Assembly: GCA_045542595.1 (NCBI GenBank)
Contig: JAZQLI010000026.1
Span: 1-64,000 of the forward strand
Length of the DNA stretch: 64,000 nt
Direction of reading: 5' to 3'
Origin: Scatosoma sp045542595
GTDB taxonomy: Bacteria > Bacillota > Clostridia > Christensenellales > Borkfalkiaceae
How positions within the stretch are numbered: position 1 is the stretch's first letter; each line of letters opens with the position of its first letter. Below the pieces are notes generated by a model that worked only from the letters and a program-made list of their open reading frames with translations, was not told the DNA's origin and made no database searches. Made by a program: the position numbers and the translations under genes. Shown one piece after another: positions 8,121 through 17,127 of this stretch.

Positions 8121-8234
8121 CCGTTTTCAAGCTGTTTTTTTATGGAACGTGGTTATTTGCGTTAAAAAAGAAGACAACTTTTTGCCGAAAACAGATAAAT
8201 TTCTCGCGCGTAGCATATTTGCTATGCAAATATA

Positions 8235-8263
8235 TTGACAAAATTTTCCTAAAAGAGTATAAT
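8235..8263 (+). promoter_or_regulatory. Consensus SigA promoter for mrp
   Basis: Perfect TTGACA (8235-8240), a 17-base spacer and perfect TATAAT (8258-8263) stand 28 bases before the mrp start. The 70 or so bases between this and the SRP promoter show nothing else I can name, apart from a weak GCATA/TATGC inverted repeat near 8213-8226. Confidence 0.9.
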
Positions 8264-8291
8264 AATCGGTGAATGAAAAGGAGTAAAAAGT

Positions 8292-9134
8292 ATGGCAGAA
8301 AATTGTAATCATAATTGTTCTTCGTGCTCGGCTACTTGCGCTTCGCGTAAAAAAGAGAGTATGTTAAAAGAACCGCACAAAAAATCTTCTATCAAAAAGG
8401 TAATCGGTATCGTTAGCGGTAAAGGCGGCGTGGGGAAATCACTCACTACGTCGTTGCTTGCGGCACTTGCGCAAAAGAAAGGCAACTCGGTAGGGATTAT
8501 GGACGCAGATATTACAGGTCCGTCCATACCGCATATGTTTGGCGTAACCGAGCGTGCAACGGGCAGTGAAGAAGGCATCAACACCGTTTTATCGCCGTCG
8601 GGTATGCAACTAATGTCTATGAATTTACTGTTGGACGAAGCTACTACGCCCGTCGTTTGGCGCGGTATGGTTATTTCGGGCACGGTAATGCAATTTTGGA
8701 CGGACGTTATTTGGAAGGACGTCGATTTGCTGTTTATCGATATGCCGCCGGGAACGGGCGACGTACCCCTTACGGTGTTTCAAAGTATTCCCATTGCAGG
8801 TATCGTTATTGTAACCACTCCGCAAGATTTGGTAAAAATGGTAGTAGAAAAAGCGGTTAATATGGCGAATATGATGCACGTGCCCGTATTGGGCTTGGTA
8901 GAAAATATGAGCTATCTTACCTGTCCCGATTGCGGCAAGAAAATAGAAGTATTTGGGCAAAGTAAGGCAAAGAATATTGCAAGCGCATACGCCATTCCTG
9001 CAATAGCGCGTATGCCGTTAGACGCAAAAATTTCACAGCTTGCCGACGCAGGTCGTATAGAAGATTACGACGGTTCGGCTTTACAGGACATCTTAACGCA
9101 AATTGAAAAGGCTACGCCGCGCCAAGCAGAATAA
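8292..9134 (+). CDS. mrp: Mrp/NBP35-type iron-sulfur cluster carrier ATPase
   Basis: This is a 280-residue P-loop ATPase that binds and transfers Fe-S clusters to apoproteins. The deviant Walker A GKGGVGKS is at residues 43-50 and a CPDC motif at 211-214 is the conserved bridging Fe-S site. The N terminus has an extra cysteine cluster (C5, C9, C12, C16), as in NBP35-like members, which could hold a second 4Fe-4S cluster. AAGGAG precedes the start. It is probably transcribed with the membrane hydrolase 42 bases downstream. Confidence 0.92.
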   Translation: MAENCNHNCSSCSATCASRKKESMLKEPHKKSSIKKVIGIVSGKGGVGKSLTTSLLAALAQKKGNSVGIMDADITGPSIPHMFGVTERATGSEEGINTVLSPSGMQLMSMNLLLDEATTPVVWRGMVISGTVMQFWTDVIWKDVDLLFIDMPPGTGDVPLTVFQSIPIAGIVIVTTPQDLVKMVVEKAVNMANMMHVPVLGLVENMSYLTCPDCGKKIEVFGQSKAKNIASAYAIPAIARMPLDAKISQLADAGRIEDYDGSALQDILTQIEKATPRQAE

Positions 9135-9176
9135 GCGGAGCAAGCAGAACAAATAAAAGCGTTACAAAGGAAGAGT

Positions 9177-10220
9177 ATGAATTACGCAGGAAAAAGGGAG
9201 AAAGCCATAAAAAAGAAAAGGATAGCGTATCTTGTTATCAGCATTATCGCGTTTATCGCAATTGCGATTCTTGTTGGCTATTCCTTTATTTCCAACGCAT
9301 CGCAATGGAAGTATAATGTGCTTTTGCCCAGCGTAGAAAAGCGTGGCGAAAACGAACTGCGTATTCATTATATCGACGTAGGACAAGGCGACGCTACTTT
9401 GATAGAGTTACCCGACGGCAAAGTTATGCTCATTGACGGCGGCGACGGTTCGGAAGAAGCCAACTATGCGCTGTTGCGTTATTTAAATGCGTTGGAAATA
9501 GAAACGATTGATTATCTCGTGGCAACGCACGCTGATGCCGACCATTGCGGCGGCTTAGCGGAAGTGCTAAACTACAAACGGGTGGAACGCGCTTTCTTGC
9601 CGATTGTACCGTCTTCCACCGAAGATGAATTAGACGTAGACGGTGCGGCATATCAAACGTTTTTCACGGCGTTGCAAAGGGAAAACTGCACGCAAGAATT
9701 TTCCCGTCGGGAAATTACGTTAAGCGTGCTAGACGGAGAAACGCCGTATACGCTTGCGTTTTTATATCCCTATACCGTTGACGGGGAGAAACCGGATGAT
9801 AGCAACGTATCTTCTAACGATTCTTCTTGCGTAATTTGGTTAGATTATAAAGGAGTAAGCGCCATATTTACAGGCGATATCAGTGATACAATAGAACGCA
9901 GGCTTGTGAAAGAGAGTCAGTTAGGCTTTTCCAGAAAAGACGTCAATCTTTCTTCTACGGAAATATTCAAGGTGGCGCATCACGGCAGTAACAGTTCTAC
10001 TTGCGCGGAATGGCTTGCGTATTTGAGCGAAGGGATTACGGGAACGCAAACGGCGGTAATTTCCTGCGGTGAAAATAACGTGTACGGACATCCGTCGATA
10101 GAAGTGAGTCAGCGGTTGTTGGCGGCGGAAGTGGACGTTTACCGTACCGATTTAGACGGAACGGTAATGATAACGGTATCCGCGGAAGGCGCGTACGCCG
10201 TATCAACACAACAAAAATAA
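9177..10220 (+). CDS. Membrane-anchored ComEC-like metallo-beta-lactamase-fold protein
   Basis: This 347-residue protein has one N-terminal membrane helix (about 15-36), then a metallo-beta-lactamase domain placed on the outside. The metal motif is HADADH at 118-123, preceded by YIDVGQGDATLIELPDG, the hallmark of the ComEC/Rec2 C-terminal domain. A later VAHHGSNSS motif supplies the last metal ligands. ComEC channels themselves have many helices, absent here, so this is the free-standing hydrolase version, possibly an extracellular nuclease or phosphodiesterase (inference). AAAGGAAGAG precedes the start. Confidence 0.82.
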   Translation: MNYAGKREKAIKKKRIAYLVISIIAFIAIAILVGYSFISNASQWKYNVLLPSVEKRGENELRIHYIDVGQGDATLIELPDGKVMLIDGGDGSEEANYALLRYLNALEIETIDYLVATHADADHCGGLAEVLNYKRVERAFLPIVPSSTEDELDVDGAAYQTFFTALQRENCTQEFSRREITLSVLDGETPYTLAFLYPYTVDGEKPDDSNVSSNDSSCVIWLDYKGVSAIFTGDISDTIERRLVKESQLGFSRKDVNLSSTEIFKVAHHGSNSSTCAEWLAYLSEGITGTQTAVISCGENNVYGHPSIEVSQRLLAAEVDVYRTDLDGTVMITVSAEGAYAVSTQQK

Positions 10221-10253
10221 CACAGTTTTCCGCATAATTTCACTTTGTTTTCA

Positions 10254-10282
10254 TTGTAATACGGAAAAAAGTTTGATATAAT
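10254..10282 (+). promoter_or_regulatory. SigA promoter of the ecfAA-ecfT-truA operon
   Basis: TTGTAA (10254-10259), a 17-base spacer and an extended TGA-TATAAT (10277-10282) lie 41 bases before the start. Confidence 0.8.
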
Positions 10283-10323
10283 ATACAGGAAGGATACTTT
10301 CGTACTCATACGGAAAGATAAAG

Positions 10324-12207
10324 ATGGCGGCAATAGAATTTGAAAAGGTACATTTTTCTTATACGGACGGAGAAGACGCAAACGATTTGTTTGCGTCCGC
10401 TACGTCGTTTGCTTTGGACGGAGTAGATTTAACGATAAACGAAGGGGACTTCGTTGCCGTATTAGGACATAACGGAAGCGGTAAATCTACCTTAGCGCGC
10501 CTTGCAAACGGCTTGCTTACGCCCACCAGCGGAACAATTCACGTGTTGGGTATGGACGCTACCGACGAGAAAAATTTATTTGAAATACGCAAAAACGTAG
10601 GTATCGTGTTCCAAAATCCCGATAACCAAACGGTGGCTTCTATCGTGGAAGACGACGTGGCGTTTGGGCCAGAAAACGTGGGGATTCCGCGCGAAGAAAT
10701 AGGCGAACGCATTACGTTTGCCCTGCAAGCGGTGGGTATGGAAAAGTATCGCCATTCCACAACGACTCGTCTTTCGGGTGGACAAAAACAACGTATTGCT
10801 ATAGCAGGTGTGTTGGCATTAAAACCGAAAATTATGATTTTAGACGAAGCGACGGCAATGCTTGACCCCCGTGGCAGAAAAGAAGTTATCGACGTGGTAA
10901 AAAAGCTCAATCGCGACGAAAAAATAACGGTATTACTCATTACGCATTTCCCCGAAGAAGCATTGCTTGCGGATAGAGCGATGGTAATCAGTCGTGGTAA
11001 AATTGTGGCGCAAGGTACACCGCAGGAGATATTATCGCAGTCCGATTGCTTAAAAGATAGCGGACTTGTTGCGCCCCGTTCCATTCGAATTTGCCGCGCA
11101 TTAAAAGCGCACGGAGTAGACGTTGCCGACGTGTTTTCGGAAGAAGCGCTTGCCGACGAAATTGCAAAAGCGACGAAAACTTGTAAAGCGGAAAACGTTT
11201 CCTTGCCCGAAAAAAAGACGGAAAATCGTATACAAAACAATGAAATAATAGGCAACGTACTTTGTGAAAATTTATCGTATACCTATAATCCTTCTTCGCC
11301 GTTTGAAACGCACGCGTTAAACGGAGTGGATTTGCAAATAAAAAGCGGCTCGTTTTTTGGAGTATTAGGGCATACGGGCAGCGGAAAATCGACGTTTGTG
11401 CAGCATTTGAACGCATTGCTTAAATTGCCGACGGCGGAAAAGAAATATAAGCCGAAAAAACTTAAAAAAGGGGAAGCTGTACCCCCTAAAACCGTGCTCA
11501 CGGTAAACGGATTTGATTTAACGGATAAAACTACCGATTTTAAAGCTTTGCGCAAAAAGGTGGGTATGGTGTTCCAGTATCCCGAATATCAGCTTTTTGC
11601 CGAAACGGTATTCGACGACGTGGCGTTTGGGCTTCGTAATTACGCGCCCGAGCTTTCGGAAGAAGAAGTACAAACCGCCGTACGCGAAGCGTTGGAAACG
11701 GTAGGGCTTTCGTTTGAAGAAGTGAAAACCCGTTCCCCGTTCGAACTTTCGGGTGGGCAAAAACGCAGAGTAGCCATTGCAGGCGTTATCGTAACCAAGC
11801 CTGAAATTCTTGTTTTGGACGAGCCTGCGTCAGGGTTAGACCCGCTTGGCAAGGAAGATATTATGCGCCTTTTGCATACGATACATTCTAAGTGGTGCAA
11901 AACGGTGATTATCGTTTCGCACGATATGGACGAAATCGCGGAAAATTGTACGGGTGCGGCAATTTTTTCAAACGGAAAAATTTTGGCAACGGATGCGCCG
12001 AAGCGTTTGTTTGCCGATACGGCTTTGTTGCAATCGGTAGGGCTGGACGTTCCCTTTACGGCAAAGACGGCGGCGGCTTTGAAAGAACGTGGGTGTCCTA
12101 TCGATTGTGATTTTACCACGGATAATTTTATTTATCAAACGTTAAAATATATAAAAGCGGCAGGGGCAGGTACGCAATTACCGTTAAAGGGGGAAAGCCA
12201 TGCTTGA
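10324..12207 (+). CDS. Fused energy-coupling factor ATPases EcfA1-EcfA2
   Basis: This 627-residue protein joins the two ATPases that power ECF vitamin and metal importers. The first ABC domain has Walker A GHNGSGKST (48-56), signature LSGGQ (150-154) and Walker B MILDEATAMLD. The second has Walker A GHTGSGKST (349-357), LSGGQ (475-479) and VLDEPASGLD. A linker of about 50 residues (255-305) joins them. The second domain has a Lys-rich insert (about 371-391) after its P-loop helix. The two ATPases are usually separate genes. The stop overlaps the ecfT start by eight bases, so subunits are made together. Near the 3' end the frame contains one copy of GGGCAGGTACGC. Confidence 0.92.
   Translation: MAAIEFEKVHFSYTDGEDANDLFASATSFALDGVDLTINEGDFVAVLGHNGSGKSTLARLANGLLTPTSGTIHVLGMDATDEKNLFEIRKNVGIVFQNPDNQTVASIVEDDVAFGPENVGIPREEIGERITFALQAVGMEKYRHSTTTRLSGGQKQRIAIAGVLALKPKIMILDEATAMLDPRGRKEVIDVVKKLNRDEKITVLLITHFPEEALLADRAMVISRGKIVAQGTPQEILSQSDCLKDSGLVAPRSIRICRALKAHGVDVADVFSEEALADEIAKATKTCKAENVSLPEKKTENRIQNNEIIGNVLCENLSYTYNPSSPFETHALNGVDLQIKSGSFFGVLGHTGSGKSTFVQHLNALLKLPTAEKKYKPKKLKKGEAVPPKTVLTVNGFDLTDKTTDFKALRKKVGMVFQYPEYQLFAETVFDDVAFGLRNYAPELSEEEVQTAVREALETVGLSFEEVKTRSPFELSGGQKRRVAIAGVIVTKPEILVLDEPASGLDPLGKEDIMRLLHTIHSKWCKTVIIVSHDMDEIAENCTGAAIFSNGKILATDAPKRLFADTALLQSVGLDVPFTAKTAAALKERGCPIDCDFTTDNFIYQTLKYIKAAGAGTQLPLKGESHA
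12163..12175 (+). repeat. GGGCAGGTACGC word, copy at the end of ecfAA
   Basis: This exact copy lies in the last 45 bases of the ATPase frame, just before the ecfT start. It adds a non-family tail (AAGAGTQLPL) to the protein, suggesting that the stop moved when the word arrived. Confidence 0.5.
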
Positions 12208-13006
12208 CGTTTCTTTCGGACAGTATTACCCTGGTAACTCCTTTGTGCATAAATGCGACCCCCGTGCAAAAATACTCTTTTTAATCGTATATATCGTAGC
12301 GATATTTTTAGCCAACAGCTTTTACACACTCGGTGCGCTTGCGGCGGTATTCGTCTTTATCGCTGTGTTTTCGGGCGTGCCCTTTAAAAGTCTTGTTCGT
12401 TCGGTAAAAGCGGTTTTGTTTTTACTTGCGTTTACGGCAATTTTAAATTTATTTTTCCATTCTGGCAAAACACCCCTTTGGGAAGGGAGTTTTATCACGT
12501 ACGAAGGGTTGTATTTCACTATCTTTTTAGCCGTGCGCTTGTTCCTGCTCGTGCTATCTTCCGCGCTTTTAACGCTGACGACGACGCCCGTTGCACTCAC
12601 CGACGCCATAGAAAGCCTGCTTACGCCTTTAAAATGGATTCGCTTTCCCGTGCACGAGCTGGCTTTGATTATGTCTATTGCACTGCGCTTTATTCCCATT
12701 CTTACCGACGAAACGGGACGGATTATGAACGCGCAAAAAGCGCGTGGGGCAGATTTTGAGAGCGGCGGACTTTTCAAAAGAGTGAAAGCCATTTTACCCG
12801 TGCTTATTCCGCTTCTTATCAGTGCGTTCCGCCGTGCGGACGAGCTGGGCGACGCAATGGACGCGCGTTGCTATTCGGGTAGTAAAGTGCGTACGAAGTA
12901 CAAAAAACTTACGCTCGGTTGGCGAGATATAATCGTATTTTTATTACTTGCCGCGTGTCTTGGTGGCGTTATCGTAATGCGGATATATATCCCTGCGGTC
13001 ATTTAA
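12200..13006 (+). CDS. ecfT: Energy-coupling factor transmembrane protein EcfT
   Basis: This is the 268-residue membrane subunit that couples the ATPases to interchangeable S components. The N terminus (GQYYPGNSFVHKCDPRAKI) and the cytoplasmic coupling helices with the MNAQKARG and DAMDARCY motifs are characteristic. About five membrane segments are visible. It overlaps the ATPase gene by eight bases and is followed by truA after 11 bases, the gene order usual in Bacillota except that rplM-rpsI do not follow. Confidence 0.93.
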   Translation: MLDVSFGQYYPGNSFVHKCDPRAKILFLIVYIVAIFLANSFYTLGALAAVFVFIAVFSGVPFKSLVRSVKAVLFLLAFTAILNLFFHSGKTPLWEGSFITYEGLYFTIFLAVRLFLLVLSSALLTLTTTPVALTDAIESLLTPLKWIRFPVHELALIMSIALRFIPILTDETGRIMNAQKARGADFESGGLFKRVKAILPVLIPLLISAFRRADELGDAMDARCYSGSKVRTKYKKLTLGWRDIIVFLLLAACLGGVIVMRIYIPAVI

Positions 13007-13017
13007 GGAGAAAGGCG

Positions 13018-13767
13018 ATGCGTTACGTTATGAAAATTGCATACGACGGTACGCAGTACGCAGGCTGGCAACGCCAAAAGAATGCGCTATCCGTACAAGA
13101 AGTTTTGGAAAATGCAGTGCAAACCGCCTTGGGGAAATCGGTAAAAATTACGGGCAGCGGACGTACCGACGCAGGCGTTCACGCCGCAGGTCAAACCTGC
13201 CATTTCGATTTAGAGAGTAGTGTTCCTGCGGAAAAAATGCCCGATTGTTTAAATCGTTTTTTGCCCCCCGACGTTCGAGTGTTAGACGGTTGGCAAGCCC
13301 CCGACGGGTTTGATTGTAACCGTAGTGCGAAACGGAAAACGTATAAATACTCTTTATACGTAAGCAAACGGGATATGCCGTTGAAAGAACGTTACGCCGT
13401 GCGGATAGAAAGCGCGCCTACTTTGCAGGCACTTCGCAAAGCGGCGAAGCTGTTTGAAGGCGAACACAATTTTAAAGCGTTTTGCGCTTCGGGCTCGTCG
13501 GTGAAAACTACTGTGCGTACGGTGTACGAAGTCCGCGTGGACGAAACGAAAAGCTATGGCGAGCGCAATATCGACGTATACGTAACGGGCAACGGATTTT
13601 TATACAATATGGTGCGTACGCTCGTGGGGGAATTGTTAGATTTGGCGGACGGAAAAAAGAGTGCGGAAAGTTTAGCACTCGCTTTTGAAACGGGGCAAAG
13701 AGAATTGTTGGCGAAGACAATGCCTGCGAAAGGCTTGACGTTGATGCAGGTGGAGTACGGTTTGTAA
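13018..13767 (+). CDS. truA: tRNA pseudouridine(38-40) synthase
   Basis: This 249-residue enzyme converts uridines 38-40 of the tRNA anticodon arm to pseudouridine. The catalytic aspartate lies in SGRTDAGVHA, and the N-terminal motif YDGTQYAGWQRQ and the C-terminal GNGFLYNMVR are present. AAGGAG at 13005-13010, overlapping the ecfT stop codon, is seven bases from the ATG at 13018, which fixes the start. An upstream open extension inside ecfT is not real. Confidence 0.95.
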   Translation: MRYVMKIAYDGTQYAGWQRQKNALSVQEVLENAVQTALGKSVKITGSGRTDAGVHAAGQTCHFDLESSVPAEKMPDCLNRFLPPDVRVLDGWQAPDGFDCNRSAKRKTYKYSLYVSKRDMPLKERYAVRIESAPTLQALRKAAKLFEGEHNFKAFCASGSSVKTTVRTVYEVRVDETKSYGERNIDVYVTGNGFLYNMVRTLVGELLDLADGKKSAESLALAFETGQRELLAKTMPAKGLTLMQVEYGL

Positions 13768-13800
13768 TTAGCAAAAGGAGTTTATTAAACACACGCAATT

Positions 13801-14691
13801 ATGGAAATTTTCGGTTTATATCAGGCGTTTGCCTATCCGTTAATCAATTTTAACTTTTTAGACGTACCTACGGGTTTTATCGTGGGTTTAAGCGCAGGTT
13901 TTGCCGTTTGGTTGGCACTGTTTATTTTGCAGGGGTTCGGTTTGTACACAATGGCAAAAAATAAGGGGATATCTAAGCGTGCGCTTGCGTTCGTTCCGTT
14001 TGCAAACATTTGGCTGATGGGCAAAATGGCAGGTTCTTGCGATATTTTTGGGCATCCCATTAAACGCGCAGGGTTGTATACTATGTTATTGCAAATCTTC
14101 GTAACCGTTTTCTCGTTCGCTTGTATTGCCGCGGAAATGTATTTGTATATCGCGCACGGAATGCCGCAAATCAACGGAGTTTTGGAAACTCCCTACTGGG
14201 GCTTGACAGGTTTTGCAGGTGTGGTAGAAGAATTTTACGCGCTTAGTAATTTTATCTACTCTATTCCCGTACTCTTATATAACATTTTTATGATGGTACT
14301 TTTGATGGGACTTTTAAAACAATATTCGCCCAAAAACTATTCGGGGCTTGGATTGTTGTCTTTATTCGTGCCTGAAGCACGGTTTATTGCCATATTCGTG
14401 TTGCGCAAACGCAAGGCAATCGACTTTGACGCATTTATGCGCGCTCGTAGAGAAGCGTATTTCCGTCAACGCCAGCAGTATCAAAATCAATACGGAAATC
14501 CGTATAACAATCCCTATAACAACCCGTATGGCAATCCTTACAACGGCAACGGAAATTATAACCGTCCGCCGCAGGATACGCCGCCTGCGCCCCCCGAAGA
14601 ACCGTTTGCGGAATTTGGAACGGGCAAGGAGCAAGGTGGCGAAAAAACAAGTCAATCAAACGGCGCGGACGACGAAGAGTTTTTCCACTGA
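13801..14691 (+). CDS. Membrane protein with an Asn-Pro-Tyr repeat tail, function unknown
   Basis: This 296-residue protein has four or five hydrophobic segments (about 20-47, 85-112, 140-165, 168-185) followed by a cytoplasmic tail. The loop at 57-80 (ISKRALAFVPFANIWLMGKM) resembles small DUF805-like membrane proteins. From residue 220 the tail is Arg/Gln-rich, then repeats of the type (G/N)NPYNNPY, then a Pro/Glu-rich end. I do not recognise a function. The only AGGAG is 20 bases upstream, farther than usual, and a stop codon blocks any earlier start, so translation initiation may be weak or assisted by structure. Confidence 0.75.
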   Translation: MEIFGLYQAFAYPLINFNFLDVPTGFIVGLSAGFAVWLALFILQGFGLYTMAKNKGISKRALAFVPFANIWLMGKMAGSCDIFGHPIKRAGLYTMLLQIFVTVFSFACIAAEMYLYIAHGMPQINGVLETPYWGLTGFAGVVEEFYALSNFIYSIPVLLYNIFMMVLLMGLLKQYSPKNYSGLGLLSLFVPEARFIAIFVLRKRKAIDFDAFMRARREAYFRQRQQYQNQYGNPYNNPYNNPYGNPYNGNGNYNRPPQDTPPAPPEEPFAEFGTGKEQGGEKTSQSNGADDEEFFH

Positions 14692-14721
14692 AAAACACAA
14701 TTTTATCCATACTAAAAAACG

Positions 14722-14762
14722 GACGGAAAATAAGGAAAACTTATATATTCCGTCTTTTTTTT
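14722..14762 (+). terminator. Terminator before mnmE
   Basis: GACGGAA (14722-14728) pairs with TTCCGTC (14748-14754) with an extended inner AATAAG/CTTAT stem, followed by eight T. Confidence 0.85.
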
Positions 14763-14784
14763 ACGCAAAAACGTCGCGAAACGG

Positions 14785-14813
14785 TTTACACCATTTTTCT
14801 TGTGTGGTATAAT
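14785..14813 (+). promoter_or_regulatory. SigA promoter of the mnmE-gltX operon
   Basis: TTTACA (14785-14790), a 17-base spacer and an extended TGG-TATAAT (14808-14813). Confidence 0.85.
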
Positions 14814-14857
14814 AGAATAGAGATATAAGCGTACGTTATAAATACAAAGGAGTTTAT

Positions 14858-16198
14858 ATGCTGGAAGACAACGTATCGGCAATCGCTACGCCACCGGGGA
14901 AAGGCGGTGTTGCCATTATCCGAATCAGCGGAAAAAGTCCGCTGGAAATAGCCGAAAAAATGTTCACGCCTACGGGGAAAACGCCTGTCAGCGGTTTTAT
15001 GCCGTATAAAATGTATCCCGGCCATATTAACGGGGGCAATTTTACCGATTTCGGGCTGTGCGTATACTTTAAAGCACCGGCAAGCTATACGGGCGAAGAT
15101 ATTGTGGAATTTCATTGCCACGGCGGCGAAAACGTCGCGCGCGGTATTTTAAAGCAAACGTTTTTGCACGGCGCAAAAAGCGCAGGCAGGGGAGAATTTA
15201 CAAAACGCGCGTTTTTAAACGGAAAACTCTCCTTGTCGTCCGCGGAAGGCGTTGCGAATATGATCAACGGCGAATCGGACGCCGAAGTAAAAGCAGGATA
15301 CTTGTTGTACAGTGAAAAACTCACTAGTCTTGTCAAAGAATTGCAAGCGGATTTAACCACTATGCTTGCAGGTATCGACGTTTCGGTGGATTATCCCGAA
15401 GAAGATATCGAAGAACAACATATCGACGAGCTGGCTTTGGCGCTTGCGCCTATCCAAGCAAGGCTGCAAACGCTGCTTAATAGTTACGCTACGGGTAAAA
15501 AAATTAAATCTGGCGTAACGGTAGCTATTTGCGGTAAGCCGAACACGGGGAAAAGCTCCCTTTTAAATAAACTGCTCGGCTATGAAAAAGCCATTGTTTC
15601 CAACGTGGCAGGCACTACGCGCGACGCGGTGGAAGGCGTGTTGGAAATCAACGGTAGAAAATTTAATATATACGATACGGCAGGTATGCGCGAAAGCGGC
15701 GACGCCATTGAAAATATCGGTATCGAACGCGCCGAAGCTATCGTTCGCGCGGCGGACGTAGTGGTATTCGTTGCCGACCTTATCAGCGGTATCGACGAAG
15801 AAGACGCACGCATACTTGCTATGGTTCACGGAAAACCGCTTATTAAGGTACTCAATAAATCGGATATCACGAAAGACGAAACGCCTACCGACGCCGACGT
15901 GCACACTTCGGCAATGACGGGCGAAGGGATTTTGAAATTAAAAGAGTTATTATACGAAAAGAGCTTCGGCGATAGAAGCGAAGATGCGGCATTTTTAATT
16001 GAAGAACGTCATTACGACGCATTACGCCGCGCCAAAGAGAGTATTGTAAAAGCAATCAACGCGTGTGAAAGCGAACCACTCGATTTAATAGGAATCGACG
16101 TAAAAGCGGCTTGGGACGCTTTAGGCGAAATCACGGGTGAAACGGCAACGGAAACGATTATCGAAGAAATATTTGCAAAATTTTGCGTGGGGAAATAA
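14858..16198 (+). CDS. mnmE: tRNA modification GTPase MnmE
   Basis: This 446-residue GTPase works with MnmG to place the carboxymethylaminomethyl group on uridine 34 of certain tRNAs. The N-terminal tetrahydrofolate-binding domain covers about 1-120. The G domain has GKPNTGKS at 226-233, DTAG at 273-276 and NKSD near 335. The C-terminal CVGK box carries the essential cysteine. AAAGGAG precedes the start. mnmG is not in the window. This gene leads a run of seven closely spaced genes. Confidence 0.96.
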   Translation: MLEDNVSAIATPPGKGGVAIIRISGKSPLEIAEKMFTPTGKTPVSGFMPYKMYPGHINGGNFTDFGLCVYFKAPASYTGEDIVEFHCHGGENVARGILKQTFLHGAKSAGRGEFTKRAFLNGKLSLSSAEGVANMINGESDAEVKAGYLLYSEKLTSLVKELQADLTTMLAGIDVSVDYPEEDIEEQHIDELALALAPIQARLQTLLNSYATGKKIKSGVTVAICGKPNTGKSSLLNKLLGYEKAIVSNVAGTTRDAVEGVLEINGRKFNIYDTAGMRESGDAIENIGIERAEAIVRAADVVVFVADLISGIDEEDARILAMVHGKPLIKVLNKSDITKDETPTDADVHTSAMTGEGILKLKELLYEKSFGDRSEDAAFLIEERHYDALRRAKESIVKAINACESEPLDLIGIDVKAAWDALGEITGETATETIIEEIFAKFCVGK

Positions 16199-16219
16199 CA
16201 AAAGCAAAGGGGAAAGGAA

Positions 16220-17110
16220 ATGGTAAATTTAGATTTATACAGAGTTTTCTATACGGTAGCGAAAAGCGGCAGCTTAACCAAAGCCGCGGAAGAATTATAC
16301 ATTTCCCAGCCAGCCGTTTCCCGTTCGATAAAACAGCTGGAAACGCAGCTTGGGGTGTCGTTGTTCACGCGTACGCATAGGGGAATGAAACTTTCTCCGC
16401 AGGGTGGAGAGCTTATTTTCGACGAAGTAGAACGTGCACTCACCTTGCTTGTAGACGCCGAAAACCGTATCGCAGCACGGAAAACTACGGCAACGGGCAC
16501 ACTGCGTATCGGCGCAAGCGATACCATTTTCGAATATTTTCTCGCGGATAAAATAGTAGATTTTCACGAACGCTTCCCCGAAGTGAATATCGACTTGGTT
16601 GCCGATTTTACTCCCGATACCATTGCAAAATTAAAGGAAGGCAAATGCGACGTGGCGTTCGTCAATTTACCCATTGAAGACGATTCTGATTTAAAGCTGC
16701 AAAGTAATTGTATGCGTTTAAACGACTCGTTCGTTACAGGCGAAAAATTTTCTTATCTTGCCCAAGAAAAAACGCCGCTTGCCGAGCTTTCTAAATATCC
16801 ACTTATTTTTATGGATAAAAACACGGTGGCGCGCCGTTCGCTGGATGCGTTTTTACATTCTATCGGCGTAACCTTGCAGCCTGCCATCGAAGTGGGCAGT
16901 TGGGATTTAATGAAGCGGCTTGTTGCGCGCGGTATGGGGATAGGCGTCATCCCCCGAGAATACATCACGAAAGAACGGGAAACCAACGCGTTATACGAAA
17001 TCAAAACGGATATTGCGCTTCCTACCCGTTCAGTGGGTATGTTGTTGCATAAAGCAACGCCCGTTTCGTATGCAGTACATTGTTTTATTGAAGATTTTTG
17101 TAAGGAATAA
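16220..17110 (+). CDS. LysR-family transcriptional regulator
   Basis: This 296-residue regulator has an N-terminal winged helix-turn-helix (about 3-62, with SLTKAAEELYISQPAVSRSI) and a periplasmic-binding-like effector domain (about 90-296). The closest recognisable class is the CysB/CynR-like type, but the ligand is not evident. It sits inside the mnmE-lepA run rather than divergent from a target, which is unusual for LysR proteins and gives no clue to its regulon. The ribosome site is AAAGGGGAAAGG. Confidence 0.9.
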   Translation: MVNLDLYRVFYTVAKSGSLTKAAEELYISQPAVSRSIKQLETQLGVSLFTRTHRGMKLSPQGGELIFDEVERALTLLVDAENRIAARKTTATGTLRIGASDTIFEYFLADKIVDFHERFPEVNIDLVADFTPDTIAKLKEGKCDVAFVNLPIEDDSDLKLQSNCMRLNDSFVTGEKFSYLAQEKTPLAELSKYPLIFMDKNTVARRSLDAFLHSIGVTLQPAIEVGSWDLMKRLVARGMGIGVIPREYITKERETNALYEIKTDIALPTRSVGMLLHKATPVSYAVHCFIEDFCKE

Positions 17111-17127
17111 TCATTTAGGGAACATCT

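Noticed and set aside
8212..8227. GCATA/TATGC inverted repeat upstream of the mrp promoter
   Set aside because: A five-base inverted repeat is too short to claim as an operator or terminator.
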